Source: Bacteroidales bacterium
GTDB lineage: Bacteria; Bacteroidota; Bacteroidia; Bacteroidales; P3
Assembly (NCBI GenBank): GCA_017632095.1
Contig: JAGBSA010000146.1
Coordinates: 1 to 8,222 of the forward strand
Direction: 5' to 3'
DNA: 8,222 bases
Shown: in pieces, positions 1-7,845 of the stretch
Layout: each line of letters starts with the position of its first letter
Position numbering within the stretch: the first letter of the stretch is position 1
The notes under the pieces: model-generated
What the model was told of the DNA's origin: nothing
Seen by the model: only the letters and a program-made list of their open reading frames with translations
The model's database searches: none
Made by a program: the position numbers and the translations under genes

Positions 1-209
1 AATTATCGGCAGCTTGGTTAATAGAACAATGTGGTTTTAAAGGGGAACGCTATAATTGTGTAGGAATGCACGCAAAACAAGCCTTGGTAATGGTGAATTA
101 TGGTGGTGCAACAGGAGAAGATGTTTTAAATTTTGCGAATTTTGTAATAGAAAAAGTAAAAGAAAAATTTGATGTAAAGCTTGAAATAGAAGCTCATTTG
201 ATTGGATAA
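1..209 (+). CDS. murB: UDP-N-acetylenolpyruvoylglucosamine reductase (MurB), C-terminal part, 5' end outside the window
   Basis: This open frame, read from base 3, gives the last 68 residues of MurB. MurB is the cytoplasmic FAD enzyme that uses NADPH to reduce UDP-GlcNAc-enolpyruvate to UDP-MurNAc in peptidoglycan synthesis. The visible part is the substrate-binding C-terminal domain. It has a SAAWLIEQCGFKG segment followed by VGMHAKQALVMVNYGGATG, both typical of MurB C-termini. The last residues, LEIEAHLIG, match the usual end of the family. The second glutamate there (residue 63 of the visible part) probably corresponds to the catalytic glutamate known as Glu325 in E. coli. The N-terminal FAD-binding domain is outside the window, so its integrity cannot be judged. 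The stop is TAA at 207-209. A second + strand gene starts 21 bases later and is probably in the same transcript. The identification rests on motif recognition and is strong. Confidence 0.93.
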   Translation, partial: LSAAWLIEQCGFKGERYNCVGMHAKQALVMVNYGGATGEDVLNFANFVIEKVKEKFDVKLEIEAHLIG

Positions 210-230
210 ATAAAAAATAAATAAATAGTA

Positions 231-842
231 ATGAAAATAACAGTAGAAGACTTTTGGAATCGCTTTAAATCAAAAAGTGACAAGTTAATGGATTTGGATT
301 CCTTAAATACAGAAGAAAAAGACGAAGCCTTAAATTCTATTGATAGCGATTTGAAACAATATAGTGAAGGATTATCATTAGAAATAGGCAAATTAGGGAC
401 AAATGGTCGTAAATTAACTCTTACAGCCGAAGGAGATGTTGATTATTTCGACGATTTGATTGCTCTATGTGAAGAAGCACCGGTATTGGATTTTTGGGAT
501 ATTATTGCCTTCAAGCCTGCAAAGGGTAGCAATGTAAATATTACTTTCGAAAAACATAGAATAAGTAGCAAAAATCTTTGGTTTATGCCATTGGAAAGCG
601 AAGAGGAAAAAGAGAAAGTTGGTTTGCGAGTTGCATTAAAAGAGTTTGTTGAAGACGATGAGGATTTGATTATAGCTGTTTATTCATTGATAGAACAGAT
701 GCTTGGAGAGTATGACACTGCAATGCTATTAGGCTATCTTGAATTGTGCTCTTTAGGCGATAAACCAGAAGAAGAGGGATTCCATCCTATGACAGATTTG
801 CCCGAATACATGGAATGGTTTATGAATAATTCGGAAGAATAG
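231..842 (+). CDS. Hypothetical acidic cytoplasmic protein, 203 aa, downstream of murB
   Basis: A 203-residue soluble protein with no signal peptide, membrane segment or catalytic motif that I recognise. It is strongly acidic, with acidic stretches such as VEDDEDL and a Glu-rich C-terminus. The pattern is FWNRF near the N-terminus, SEGLSLEIGKLG and the TLTAEGD strand at about residues 45-70, then EEAPVLDFWDIIAFKPAKG at about 82-100. The C-terminal half has a helix-like YSLIEQMLGEYDTAMLLG at about 151-168. From memory this resembles a widespread uncharacterised bacterial family with an FW start, a region like 'AP.L..W.IIAF.P' and a late 'LGE.D' segment, perhaps related to DUF695-like proteins; I cannot confirm that. 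The ATG at 231 is the first in-frame start after the murB stop and no clear Shine-Dalgarno precedes it. The spacing suggests an operon with murB, but this does not show a role in the cell wall. The gene ends 41 bases before the terminator hairpin. Confidence 0.85.
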   Translation: MKITVEDFWNRFKSKSDKLMDLDSLNTEEKDEALNSIDSDLKQYSEGLSLEIGKLGTNGRKLTLTAEGDVDYFDDLIALCEEAPVLDFWDIIAFKPAKGSNVNITFEKHRISSKNLWFMPLESEEEKEKVGLRVALKEFVEDDEDLIIAVYSLIEQMLGEYDTAMLLGYLELCSLGDKPEEEGFHPMTDLPEYMEWFMNNSEE

Positions 843-882
843 TATTAAAACGAAAAATCAGACTTTATAAATTCAAATAAGT

Positions 883-917
883 AAAAAAGAATATTGGATT
901 ACACCATATTCTTTTTT
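883..917. terminator. Bidirectional intrinsic terminator between convergent genes
   Basis: The left arm AAAAAAGAATAT (883-894) pairs perfectly with ATATTCTTTTTT (906-917). After one bulged T the stem continues with GG/CC around a six-base loop. The A-rich and T-rich flanks give a U-tract after the stem on both strands, so it can end the murB-side transcript and the MATE transcript. The MATE stop codon (899-901) lies in the loop, so the hairpin overlaps the last MATE codons. Confidence 0.85.
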
Positions 918-2248
918 ATTTTCTTTATTTCTACACTTAGCATTAACATTGTAATAACAAAGGCAGAGAAATCTGCAATAGGTCCTGCAAACCATATTCC
1001 GTTTATTCCCATAAACAAAGGGAAGATATAGAGTCCTGGAAGTAGGAATATGAGTTGTCTTGTCAAAGATAGAAAAATTGCTTTCTTAGCAAAGCCGATT
1101 GATTGGAAGAAATTAGATGCCACAATCTGCAATCCAATCAAAGGAGCGACTGCCATGAAAATCCTAAATCCAATAATGGTAAAATCAATCAGTTGTTTGT
1201 CGGATGTAAATGCCATTGCAAGATACTTAGGTGCAAATTCGGCTAATAGGAAACCAACACTTGCTACAATCAATCCACAAATCATTGAAAGTTTAAGACA
1301 ATGCAGCATTCTGTCATACTTCTTTGCTCCATAGTTATAGCCAACTATCGGCTGCATTCCTTGAGTTATTCCAAGGATTATCATAACCACCATAAAGGTT
1401 ATTGAGTTTATTATTCCATAAGCTCCAATTGCTAAATCTCCTCCATATTTCTTCAATTGTAAATTTACAATTATAACAATCAAACAAGCAACTAAATTAG
1501 TAGCAAAAGGAGATGCTCCAATGGCACAAGATTCTCGAACGATATTTCTTTTTAAGTGGAAACACTCTCTTGTGATGTAAACAACCCTGTTTCGTTTTAA
1601 GAGCATGAAAATAAGAACGAAGGTTGTAAGTATTTGAGTTATCACCGTAGCCCAAGCAGCCCCTGCGATACCCCAATGAAATACGAATATGAAAAGAACA
1701 TCTAATACAGCATTAAGAGCAACTGAGGCTATTGTTACATACATTGCTTTTTGCGGATAGCCCGAAGAGCGTAACACTGCGTTCAAACCGAGATACAGAT
1801 GCGTGAAAACATTACCCAAAAGTATGATGCGCATATAGTCTTTTGCGTAAGGAACGGTTTCATTGCTTCCTCCAAGAGCATATAATAAAGGTTCTAAGAA
1901 GGGTAAGCAAACAATAGTGAAACCAATTCCTAAGATGATATTCAGAATGATAACATTACCTAAAACAAGTCTTGCAGTGCGATAATCTTTTTCTCCTAAT
2001 TTTATAGAAATTAGAGTAGATGCTCCAACGCCAACAAGAGCCCCGAAAGCTGCAGCAAGATTCATAAAAGGGAAAGTAAGGGCTAAGCCTGAGATTGCTA
2101 AAGAGCCAACGCCTTGTCCAATGAATATTCTATCTACAACATTATAAAGCGACGATGCAATTTGGGCAACAACTGCCGGAAGAGCGTATTGCATAAGCAG
2201 TTTGCCTATTCGTTCTCGTCCTAATATCAAAGCCTTTTCTTCATTCAT
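899..2248 (-). CDS. MATE family efflux transporter, MepA/DinF-like
   Basis: A 449-residue inner-membrane protein of the usual length for MATE (multidrug and toxic compound extrusion) antiporters. These export cationic drugs or metabolites in exchange for Na+ or H+. About twelve hydrophobic segments are visible in two related halves. The first membrane region has YNVVDRIFIGQGVGSLAISG (about residues 35-54), the typical MATE TM1-TM2 pattern with Asp then FIG. GVGASTLISIKLGEKDY follows at about 73-89. The second half repeats this logic with GITQGMQPIVGYNYGAKKYD (about 294-313), a hallmark of MepA-like members. The C-terminus is Lys-rich and cytoplasmic (KIKKIKKNMV). The substrate cannot be told from sequence, and other roles such as metabolite export are possible. 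The ATG at 2248 fits the N-terminus of the family and has a promoter-like box just upstream. No disruption is seen. Confidence 0.95.
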   Translation of the reverse strand: MNEEKALILGRERIGKLLMQYALPAVVAQIASSLYNVVDRIFIGQGVGSLAISGLALTFPFMNLAAAFGALVGVGASTLISIKLGEKDYRTARLVLGNVIILNIILGIGFTIVCLPFLEPLLYALGGSNETVPYAKDYMRIILLGNVFTHLYLGLNAVLRSSGYPQKAMYVTIASVALNAVLDVLFIFVFHWGIAGAAWATVITQILTTFVLIFMLLKRNRVVYITRECFHLKRNIVRESCAIGASPFATNLVACLIVIIVNLQLKKYGGDLAIGAYGIINSITFMVVMIILGITQGMQPIVGYNYGAKKYDRMLHCLKLSMICGLIVASVGFLLAEFAPKYLAMAFTSDKQLIDFTIIGFRIFMAVAPLIGLQIVASNFFQSIGFAKKAIFLSLTRQLIFLLPGLYIFPLFMGINGIWFAGPIADFSAFVITMLMLSVEIKKIKKNMV

Positions 2249-2268
2249 TGTTTTGGAATTTTGAGGTG

Positions 2269-2297
2269 CAAAATTACTACATTTATCTCAAATAAAG
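2269..2297 (-). promoter_or_regulatory. Putative Bacteroidota-type promoter for the MATE gene
   Basis: Read on the minus strand, TAATTTTG (2276-2269) is an exact match to the Bacteroidota -7 consensus TAnnTTTG. It lies about 20 bases upstream of the MATE ATG, which would give a short leader. The -33 element is poor: a CTTT is present about 17 bases upstream of the box, instead of TTTG at about 19. This is a motif match only. It would allow the MATE gene to be transcribed separately from the genes upstream. Confidence 0.45.
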
Positions 2298-2320
2298 ATG
2301 CTTTGACTTTAATATAAAAT

Positions 2321-2890
2321 TTAAACGTTACTTAAATTCTTGTGTAGTTTTTTTCGATATGATTTAGCAGAGGGGGTGTTTATAAGAGATAGATTTTGAT
2401 AAAACTCGTCCAATTCTTCCTTTATCCACTCTTCTTTTTCTTTGTAGTGTAATAGTACTTCGCAACACATTTGTTTGACCGAGAATTGTGTTGCGGAATC
2501 AATGATTTGTTCAAAGCAAACTTCGATTACATGGCTTGAATCCGAATTATCCAAAACCTTATTCAAGTCTTCAAACAAGCGATTTTTGTTTTTAAGCTTC
2601 AAAAGCTTAGCTAACAACTTTGCATATTGCCTTATAGTACTTTTATTTCTGAATTTATTAAAATCATTTATCAAATCCTCGATAAAAAACAAAGCATAAG
2701 CAGGCTCTTTTCCGCATAGCTTTTCCAAAATCCAAGCCGCATGAAATCCAACCTTATCTTTGCGTTCCACACTTATTTTATATAGCAACATAACTTCTGT
2801 TTCCTCGTCTTGCATTCGAGAAATGAACGCATCAATTGCACTGATTCCCATTGCAGGAGCAAGTATGGATTCAATATCACTTTGCTTCAT
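2321..2890 (-). CDS. HEAT-like helical protein of a Bacteroidota family, 189 aa
   Basis: A 189-residue soluble protein with no signal peptide or membrane segment. It reads as a chain of amphipathic helices in HEAT/ARM-like pairs. Examples are KVGFHAAWILEKLCGKEPAY (about residues 46-65), the following FFIEDLINDFNKF helix, HVIEVCFEQIIDS (about 120-132) and SVKQMCCEVLLHYKEKEEWI (about 137-156). From memory the pattern of HAAWILE, then a CFE/D..I helix, then a late L.H/K.KEEWI...L, matches a small uncharacterised Bacteroidota family of about 190 residues. Some members are labelled 'adenylosuccinate lyase' in databases, but the lyase signature is absent here and that name should not be carried over. 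The ATG at 2890 is the first start in the frame. An AAGGGG stretch lies about 17 bases upstream, too far to be a convincing ribosome site. A protein-binding scaffold is the most that can be inferred. It follows the barrel gene by 116 bases. Confidence 0.85.
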   Translation of the reverse strand: MKQSDIESILAPAMGISAIDAFISRMQDEETEVMLLYKISVERKDKVGFHAAWILEKLCGKEPAYALFFIEDLINDFNKFRNKSTIRQYAKLLAKLLKLKNKNRLFEDLNKVLDNSDSSHVIEVCFEQIIDSATQFSVKQMCCEVLLHYKEKEEWIKEELDEFYQNLSLINTPSAKSYRKKLHKNLSNV

Positions 2891-2919
2891 TTGTGCGATT
2901 CTTTTACCCCTTATAACGA

Positions 2920-2970
2920 TTCTTCGTTTCAGTAAATCAAAACTTGATTTTAGAAAACTGAAACGAAGAA
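2920..2970. repeat. Long inverted repeat (hairpin) between the barrel gene and the HEAT-like gene
   Basis: TTCTTCGTTTCAGT (2920-2933) and ACTGAAACGAAGAA (2957-2970) are perfect 14-base inverted repeats. Inside them AAATCAA (2934-2940) pairs with TTGATTT (2944-2950) around a three-base loop, leaving about six unpaired bases on one side. The structure could form 14 + 7 base pairs in RNA from either strand. No U-tract follows the stem on either strand, so a classical intrinsic terminator is doubtful. It may be a processing or attenuation hairpin, an operator, or a copy of a small dispersed repeat. Confidence 0.75.
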
Positions 2971-3006
2971 AGAAAAAATTAAAACAAAGATTTAGTTCTT
3001 GTCAAA

Positions 3007-4695
3007 TTAGAAAGCAAATCTTGCACCCAAAAGTCCGACAAAGCGTTGTGAAGGATAGTTGTAGTATTCGTAATATCTTTGGAACGCTAAGTTGTTCAAA
3101 TCAACGTAAAACGATAATTGTTCAGAATAATTGTAAGCAATATTTAGGCTAATGTCTATTCCGGGTTTTAGTTTTACGATTTCAGCATTCTCATTTAAGC
3201 ATTTCATCGCTCCAATAAATGTAGGAGTGAGCGAAATCGAAAGTTTGTCGGCTGCAGTGTACTCTGCTACTAAATCAAACTTAAATTCAGGAGTGTACCA
3301 AGCTGCTTCTAATTCATCTGTTTTCACATTTTGATAAAGTGCATTGGCTTTTAATATCAAGTTATTCAACTTATAGTCAAACCTAAAGTCGATATAGAAT
3401 CTCTTTGCGTTGTCATAAACTAACGAAAACATATTATTCAAAACTGCATTTTGGTCAAGGGTGTAAAAATACTTGTTGTTAATCGTTTCGTAACCTGCTT
3501 CTAGTTTAATGTTTATGTTGTTTGAATTAGCATAGTCTGCTTGTGCAAAAATATTTATGCTGTTTTGTGGTTTGGTATGAAGAGTTGGGGAGATATATGG
3601 GTTTTCTTGTATTAAAGAATGAAGAGTTGGTATGTCGCAATTTGATTTCAAACCACCTTGTACAATAATATTTTCCACGATTTCAGGAGTGCTTACTATT
3701 ATGGTAGGAAGAAAATGAAACCCTTTTTGACTTCCAAATGTTGGAACAAAAGATGCTGATGCTACAAGGGAGAATTGTTGAATCGGAAAAGCAAAATAGG
3801 CATCTATATCAACGAATCCTTGAGTGTTATTGTAGTCTTCCAAAGTCAAATCGGGATTAAAGAATGGTGTTATGTCTTCTGAAGAATATTTACCGAGAAT
3901 ATGTTTGTATGAAACATTAAGTCCGAGGGTTTGTTGAGAGTTTCCGAAAAGTTTTACAGGCTTATGGACTCCTCCATTAAGGTTTAAGACAGTTTCTTTG
4001 TAGCCCCACTTTCCTGAAGTGTGCTTTACAGCAAACGAAGCATTGTTATGGAATTTGTTTGCTTCTCTATAAAGACTTTGATAGTTGATTTGAGTTCCTA
4101 CAGTGTGGTATGGAGTTCTGTAATCTTGCTTTTCCTTATTCAGACTATCTGCAAAACCATAGTAATAGTGTCTTTGGTGGTCGTAGAACAGGTTTGCATC
4201 TACAGCGAATTTTGACCATATCTTTTTAGCATAAAGGTTCAAATTATTATTAGCAAAAGATGAGTTTGCCAAATTCTCGATTTGTCCCAAGGAAGACTTG
4301 TGTCGGAAATTTGCAGCGTAGATAAAATCCTTTGAACGGGTTTGTGAATAAGACGCATCGATGAAAGAAGAAAAGTAAGTGCCGAATGCTGCCGTCAAAT
4401 GGGTGTTATATAATTTTGCAATAGGCTCTCCCTTTACCTTTGCCGGCTTTATGTTGTCGAAAGTCATCGTTGTGGCAAATCGTTTTCCTGTTTTGTCATA
4501 GCGAAAAGGAGGTAGCTTAAACTCAGAATCGAATATGGTTGGCTTATCGCTCAATTTATAAGCCTCACTCACCACAGGAGAGAACGAACTCCTCATTATA
4601 ACACTCTCATTATACTCTTTTTCGTTTTGAGTCTGAGCAAAAATATTAAGACTCAAAGTTCCAAAAATCAATATCGTTAATATATTCTTTTTCAT
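3007..4695 (-). CDS. Outer-membrane beta-barrel protein (TonB-receptor-like barrel without plug), partner of the TPR protein
   Basis: A 562-residue exported protein. Residues 1-20 form a signal peptide (MKKN, hydrophobic core, cleavage after NIFA before QTQ). A short N-terminal segment, FSPVVSEAYKLSDKPTI (about 38-54), recalls a motif I associate with a Bacteroidota family of outer-membrane proteins often called 'TonB-dependent receptor'. The rest alternates polar and aromatic residues in strands typical of an outer-membrane beta-barrel. Near the C-terminus DLNNLAFQRYYEYYNYPSQR resembles the end of TonB-receptor barrels, and the protein finishes with the usual terminal Phe (GLLGARFAF). It is too short for a full SusC-type receptor. 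I see no TonB box, plug domain or carboxypeptidase-like N-terminal extension, so TonB-driven uptake is not supported. The ATG at 4695 lies 20 bases after the TPR gene stop, so translation is probably coupled and the two proteins likely work together. The cargo is unknown. Confidence 0.85.
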   Translation of the reverse strand: MKKNILTILIFGTLSLNIFAQTQNEKEYNESVIMRSSFSPVVSEAYKLSDKPTIFDSEFKLPPFRYDKTGKRFATTMTFDNIKPAKVKGEPIAKLYNTHLTAAFGTYFSSFIDASYSQTRSKDFIYAANFRHKSSLGQIENLANSSFANNNLNLYAKKIWSKFAVDANLFYDHQRHYYYGFADSLNKEKQDYRTPYHTVGTQINYQSLYREANKFHNNASFAVKHTSGKWGYKETVLNLNGGVHKPVKLFGNSQQTLGLNVSYKHILGKYSSEDITPFFNPDLTLEDYNNTQGFVDIDAYFAFPIQQFSLVASASFVPTFGSQKGFHFLPTIIVSTPEIVENIIVQGGLKSNCDIPTLHSLIQENPYISPTLHTKPQNSINIFAQADYANSNNINIKLEAGYETINNKYFYTLDQNAVLNNMFSLVYDNAKRFYIDFRFDYKLNNLILKANALYQNVKTDELEAAWYTPEFKFDLVAEYTAADKLSISLTPTFIGAMKCLNENAEIVKLKPGIDISLNIAYNYSEQLSFYVDLNNLAFQRYYEYYNYPSQRFVGLLGARFAF

Positions 4696-4715
4696 ACTAT
4701 GTTTTCTTTAGCTAA

Positions 4716-7700
4716 TTATTGATTTTGATGATTTTCATCTTCGATTATAATTTCATCAACAGCCTCTTGCTGTTCTTGTCTCTTGGTTTCTGTTTCTTGT
4801 ATCAATTTATTCTGCTCATCATTCAAAGCAAGCAGTTTGTTTTTCGCTATTTCAATCAATCCTTCGTCTCCTTCATAGTTGTCTATTATACTTTGAAGAG
4901 TTTGTTTTGCTTGAATTGTATTGCCATTTTTTGCGAATATGTCAGCCCAAAGAACAAATGTTTTCGCAAGCCAGTATTCGCTTGATGGATTTGCGTTGAT
5001 TTGATGAATCATTTTTTCGGCTTCGTCAATTTTTCCGCTGTTAAAGGCAATCTCTGCTAAGATATATTGTGCTTCTGCGGCATATTCCGGATTTTTTGCT
5101 TTGGTTAGGCGTTTGAATTCTTCAATTGCCTGTCCTGTGTTTTGATTAGCTAAAAGCGATTTAGCCAAAACGTAATTTGCATTCTCCCTAACAGATTCAT
5201 CTAACTTGTCAAGAGAAAGCAGTTTGTTTGCACATATTATAGCAGTATCAGATTCGCCCAAAGCAAAACAAGAATTCATCAAGCCTTCTATTGCTTGTAA
5301 TTTGTGTGAACTAATCTCTGCTGTTTTTTCAAGTTGAGAATAGTATTGTTTTGATTTGTTATACTCTTTTTGTTCGAAGTTTAGCTCTGCCGCTTTCAAA
5401 AGAGATTTTTCGGTAAACAAATTCTTAGGCTTTGAAACGATAGCTTCATAATGAGAAAGAGCCTTTGGCTTCTTGTCAATCTTGTTTAAGCAGTCTGCAA
5501 GGTAGTAGTTGGCATTTGTAAAGAAGATTCCGTTAGGATATTTGTTGAGATAGTTCTCGAATCCCATGATTGCGTTTGCACAATCTCCTTCCATGTATAA
5601 ATTTTCTACTGCTTGGTAACTGATAGAATCTTGTTCGCCGGCAGAGATTTTTGCAGTTGGTATTTTTTCTGTATAAGCTAAATACTCATCTACTCGGTTT
5701 GATTGAACGTATATTGCTTTTATATTGTTAAGAGCAGAAATCGCCTCCTCACTTTGTGGATAGGTTTTAACCAACTTATCAAGGAAAACAAGGGCTTTTT
5801 GATCCTCGCCGAGTTTGTAGTGAATCATTCCAATCTTTGCAAGACATTCTTTAACGTGAAGAGATTGTGGATATTTGTCTATCACGTTTTGGTATGCTGA
5901 AATGGCAGTTCTGTTTTCCTCTAAGGTAAGATAGGTGTTCGCAAGTTCATATTGCATGCTCGCAACGTAACTGCTTTGAGGAAATTTGCCGCTAGATTGT
6001 TCCAATATTTCTTTTTTGCGAGCGTAATTTCCCAAAGCACCGTATGCCATAGCCGTTTGATAAGTCGCATAGTCTGAATCTTGGTGTTGTTGTTTTATTA
6101 TCTTGTCGTATTCCGCAATAGCTGTTCTGAATTCCTTGCACATAAACAAGCAATCTGCGTATCTGAGAACGGCATCTGAGTTTTGAGCAGCATTTACCTT
6201 TCCTATAGTTCTTTGGAAGTAACTTTTAGCCAAAGAATATTTCTTTTGCTTAAACAGATTATAGCCCATAGCATAATCGGCTTGAGCTAAGAACGGACTT
6301 TTATCTGAACCTGTTGAAGCATAAAAAGTATTCAAATTGCGGATAGAAAGCTCGTACTCTCCCATTTGGTAATATGCCTCTGCCTTTAGGTAATAAGCAG
6401 TTGCCGTAAGAGTATTGTCGTGAGCTTGAGTGAGGGATTTGTCTAAGTAAATCAAAGCATTGTCGAGTTTATTCTCGTTAAACAATTCTATAGCTCTGTT
6501 TAAACACAAACGTTGGTAAGCTTTATTTACGGCTAAGTTTCTTTCAGACATTTGTTCTATCATTTCGATAGCATCGCGATAGTTTTTCATATCTCCATAA
6601 AGCTGAGCCAAATATTCTTTAGCTTCGTTCGCCCTTGTCGAATTAGGGAATAAATCTGCAAACATTTGAAAAGCCTTTACCGATTCGTTGTAAGCAGGGG
6701 TTGTTTCGTAAGAAAGTTTTGCATAATTCAGCAAAGACATTTCCTTAATCGTCAAATCGAAATCCATTTCGCTTGCTTCCTTAAACATAGCTTTTGCTTC
6801 TGCTTTCTCGTTTGTTTCCAAATAACAAATTCCAAGGTGATATAGTGCATTTTGTCCTAAGGAATCTTTCTTCTCAATGGCGTTTGAAAGATACTTCTTA
6901 GCCTTTGCAAAATCCTTTTCTTCCAATAGAGTGAAGCCAAGCAAGTAGTGGTCTTGTGCATCGGCACCTGCCTCTTGTGCAGTCTTTTCCAAATAAGGTA
7001 TAGCTTCTTTGTAGCGTCCCAATTTGTAATATGTATCTCCCAACATACGGTTTAGCTCATAGCTTCTTTTGGATTGAGATTTCTCAGACAACTGTGGAGC
7101 AATTCTAATCAAGTCTTCGTAATTTTCTTGATAGTAATAAATGTGTGCAATGTAGTAAGGAACAATCTTTCCGAAGTTTTTGTCTTCTTGAAGGGTGAGA
7201 AATTCTTTCAAAGCAAGGTTATATTTTCCTTGTTCGTAGAGTATGTGTGCGTAAAAATAGGTTGAAGGAACTGCATACTTGCTTTTTGCATCTTTTACCT
7301 TGTCTAACTCGACTATTGCTTCATCATATTTCCCTAACATGAAGAGACAGTGTCCGTATTTGTATGCATATTCATACTTTTCTTCTTGATTGAGCAGCGA
7401 AGTGTTCATTCGAGTATATACACTCATCGCTTTGTCATATTGATTGCTTTGTGCATAGAAATTAGCCAAAAGAAAACAAGCCTCATTTGTGTGAACAGAT
7501 TGCGGATAGCTTGCGATAAACTCCGATAACAAAACATCGGCATCTTGATTCATCATTTGGCAACTTGCCGAAGCTCGATAGAACATCGCATCTTGAAGAT
7601 AACCCGAATTCTTACCCTTGTTTTCGTCAATAAAATTTGAAAATTGCTCAAACGAAAGGGCGTAATTACGATTTTTGTAGCTGTCATACGCCTGTGAAAA

Positions 7701-7805
7701 GCTCTCCGGTAGATGTCTTTCAGGCATTACTTTTTGTGAAAAACCGTTGGAAGACAATAAAATCAAGATTGCAACTTGGCAAAAGCCGAATAAATTTTTT
7801 CTCAT
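4716..7805 (-). CDS. Large periplasmic tetratricopeptide-repeat protein, 1029 aa
   Basis: An exported protein made almost entirely of TPR helices. Residues 1-23 form a signal peptide (MRKN, hydrophobic core, cleavage probably after SSNGFS before QKV). There is no cysteine lipobox, so it is likely soluble periplasmic and not a lipoprotein. TPR or TPR-like units run from about residue 35 to about 990, probably more than twenty. Clear ones include GDTYYKLGRYKEAIPYLEK (about 256-274), LGFTLLEEKDFAKAKKYL (about 289-306) and LANTYLTLEENRTAISAYQ (about 621-639). Several end in YPQS or FPNS (for example about 645 and 682), the pattern of CpoB/YbgF and outer-membrane-assembly TPRs. The last 35 residues are charged and probably form a coil or disordered tail (Gln/Glu-rich). 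TPR solenoids bind other proteins. With the barrel gene 20 bases downstream, the likely role is a periplasmic scaffold for that barrel. It is not PorW/SprE of type 9 secretion, which is a lipoprotein and shorter. No frameshift is seen. The ATG at 7805 directly precedes the signal peptide. Confidence 0.93.
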   Translation of the reverse strand: MRKNLFGFCQVAILILLSSNGFSQKVMPERHLPESFSQAYDSYKNRNYALSFEQFSNFIDENKGKNSGYLQDAMFYRASASCQMMNQDADVLLSEFIASYPQSVHTNEACFLLANFYAQSNQYDKAMSVYTRMNTSLLNQEEKYEYAYKYGHCLFMLGKYDEAIVELDKVKDAKSKYAVPSTYFYAHILYEQGKYNLALKEFLTLQEDKNFGKIVPYYIAHIYYYQENYEDLIRIAPQLSEKSQSKRSYELNRMLGDTYYKLGRYKEAIPYLEKTAQEAGADAQDHYLLGFTLLEEKDFAKAKKYLSNAIEKKDSLGQNALYHLGICYLETNEKAEAKAMFKEASEMDFDLTIKEMSLLNYAKLSYETTPAYNESVKAFQMFADLFPNSTRANEAKEYLAQLYGDMKNYRDAIEMIEQMSERNLAVNKAYQRLCLNRAIELFNENKLDNALIYLDKSLTQAHDNTLTATAYYLKAEAYYQMGEYELSIRNLNTFYASTGSDKSPFLAQADYAMGYNLFKQKKYSLAKSYFQRTIGKVNAAQNSDAVLRYADCLFMCKEFRTAIAEYDKIIKQQHQDSDYATYQTAMAYGALGNYARKKEILEQSSGKFPQSSYVASMQYELANTYLTLEENRTAISAYQNVIDKYPQSLHVKECLAKIGMIHYKLGEDQKALVFLDKLVKTYPQSEEAISALNNIKAIYVQSNRVDEYLAYTEKIPTAKISAGEQDSISYQAVENLYMEGDCANAIMGFENYLNKYPNGIFFTNANYYLADCLNKIDKKPKALSHYEAIVSKPKNLFTEKSLLKAAELNFEQKEYNKSKQYYSQLEKTAEISSHKLQAIEGLMNSCFALGESDTAIICANKLLSLDKLDESVRENANYVLAKSLLANQNTGQAIEEFKRLTKAKNPEYAAEAQYILAEIAFNSGKIDEAEKMIHQINANPSSEYWLAKTFVLWADIFAKNGNTIQAKQTLQSIIDNYEGDEGLIEIAKNKLLALNDEQNKLIQETETKRQEQQEAVDEIIIEDENHQNQ

Positions 7806-7845
7806 AAAATAACACTATTTTTACAAGCTACTAAATTAGTATGAA

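Noticed and set aside
2760..3152. A 130-residue + strand reading frame across the gap between the barrel and HEAT-like genes
   Set aside because: It overlaps the antisense of two better-supported genes and the hairpin, and its Lys/Arg-rich middle simply reads through the inverted repeat.
3007..4695. Barrel as a full SusC-type TonB-dependent nutrient receptor with a SusD partner
   Set aside because: At 562 residues it is far shorter than SusC, no plug or TonB box is visible, and no SusD-like gene is adjacent.
4716..7805. TPR protein as PorW/SprE of the type 9 secretion system
   Set aside because: PorW/SprE are lipoproteins with an N-terminal cysteine and are shorter. This protein has no lipobox and no other type 9 secretion genes are nearby.
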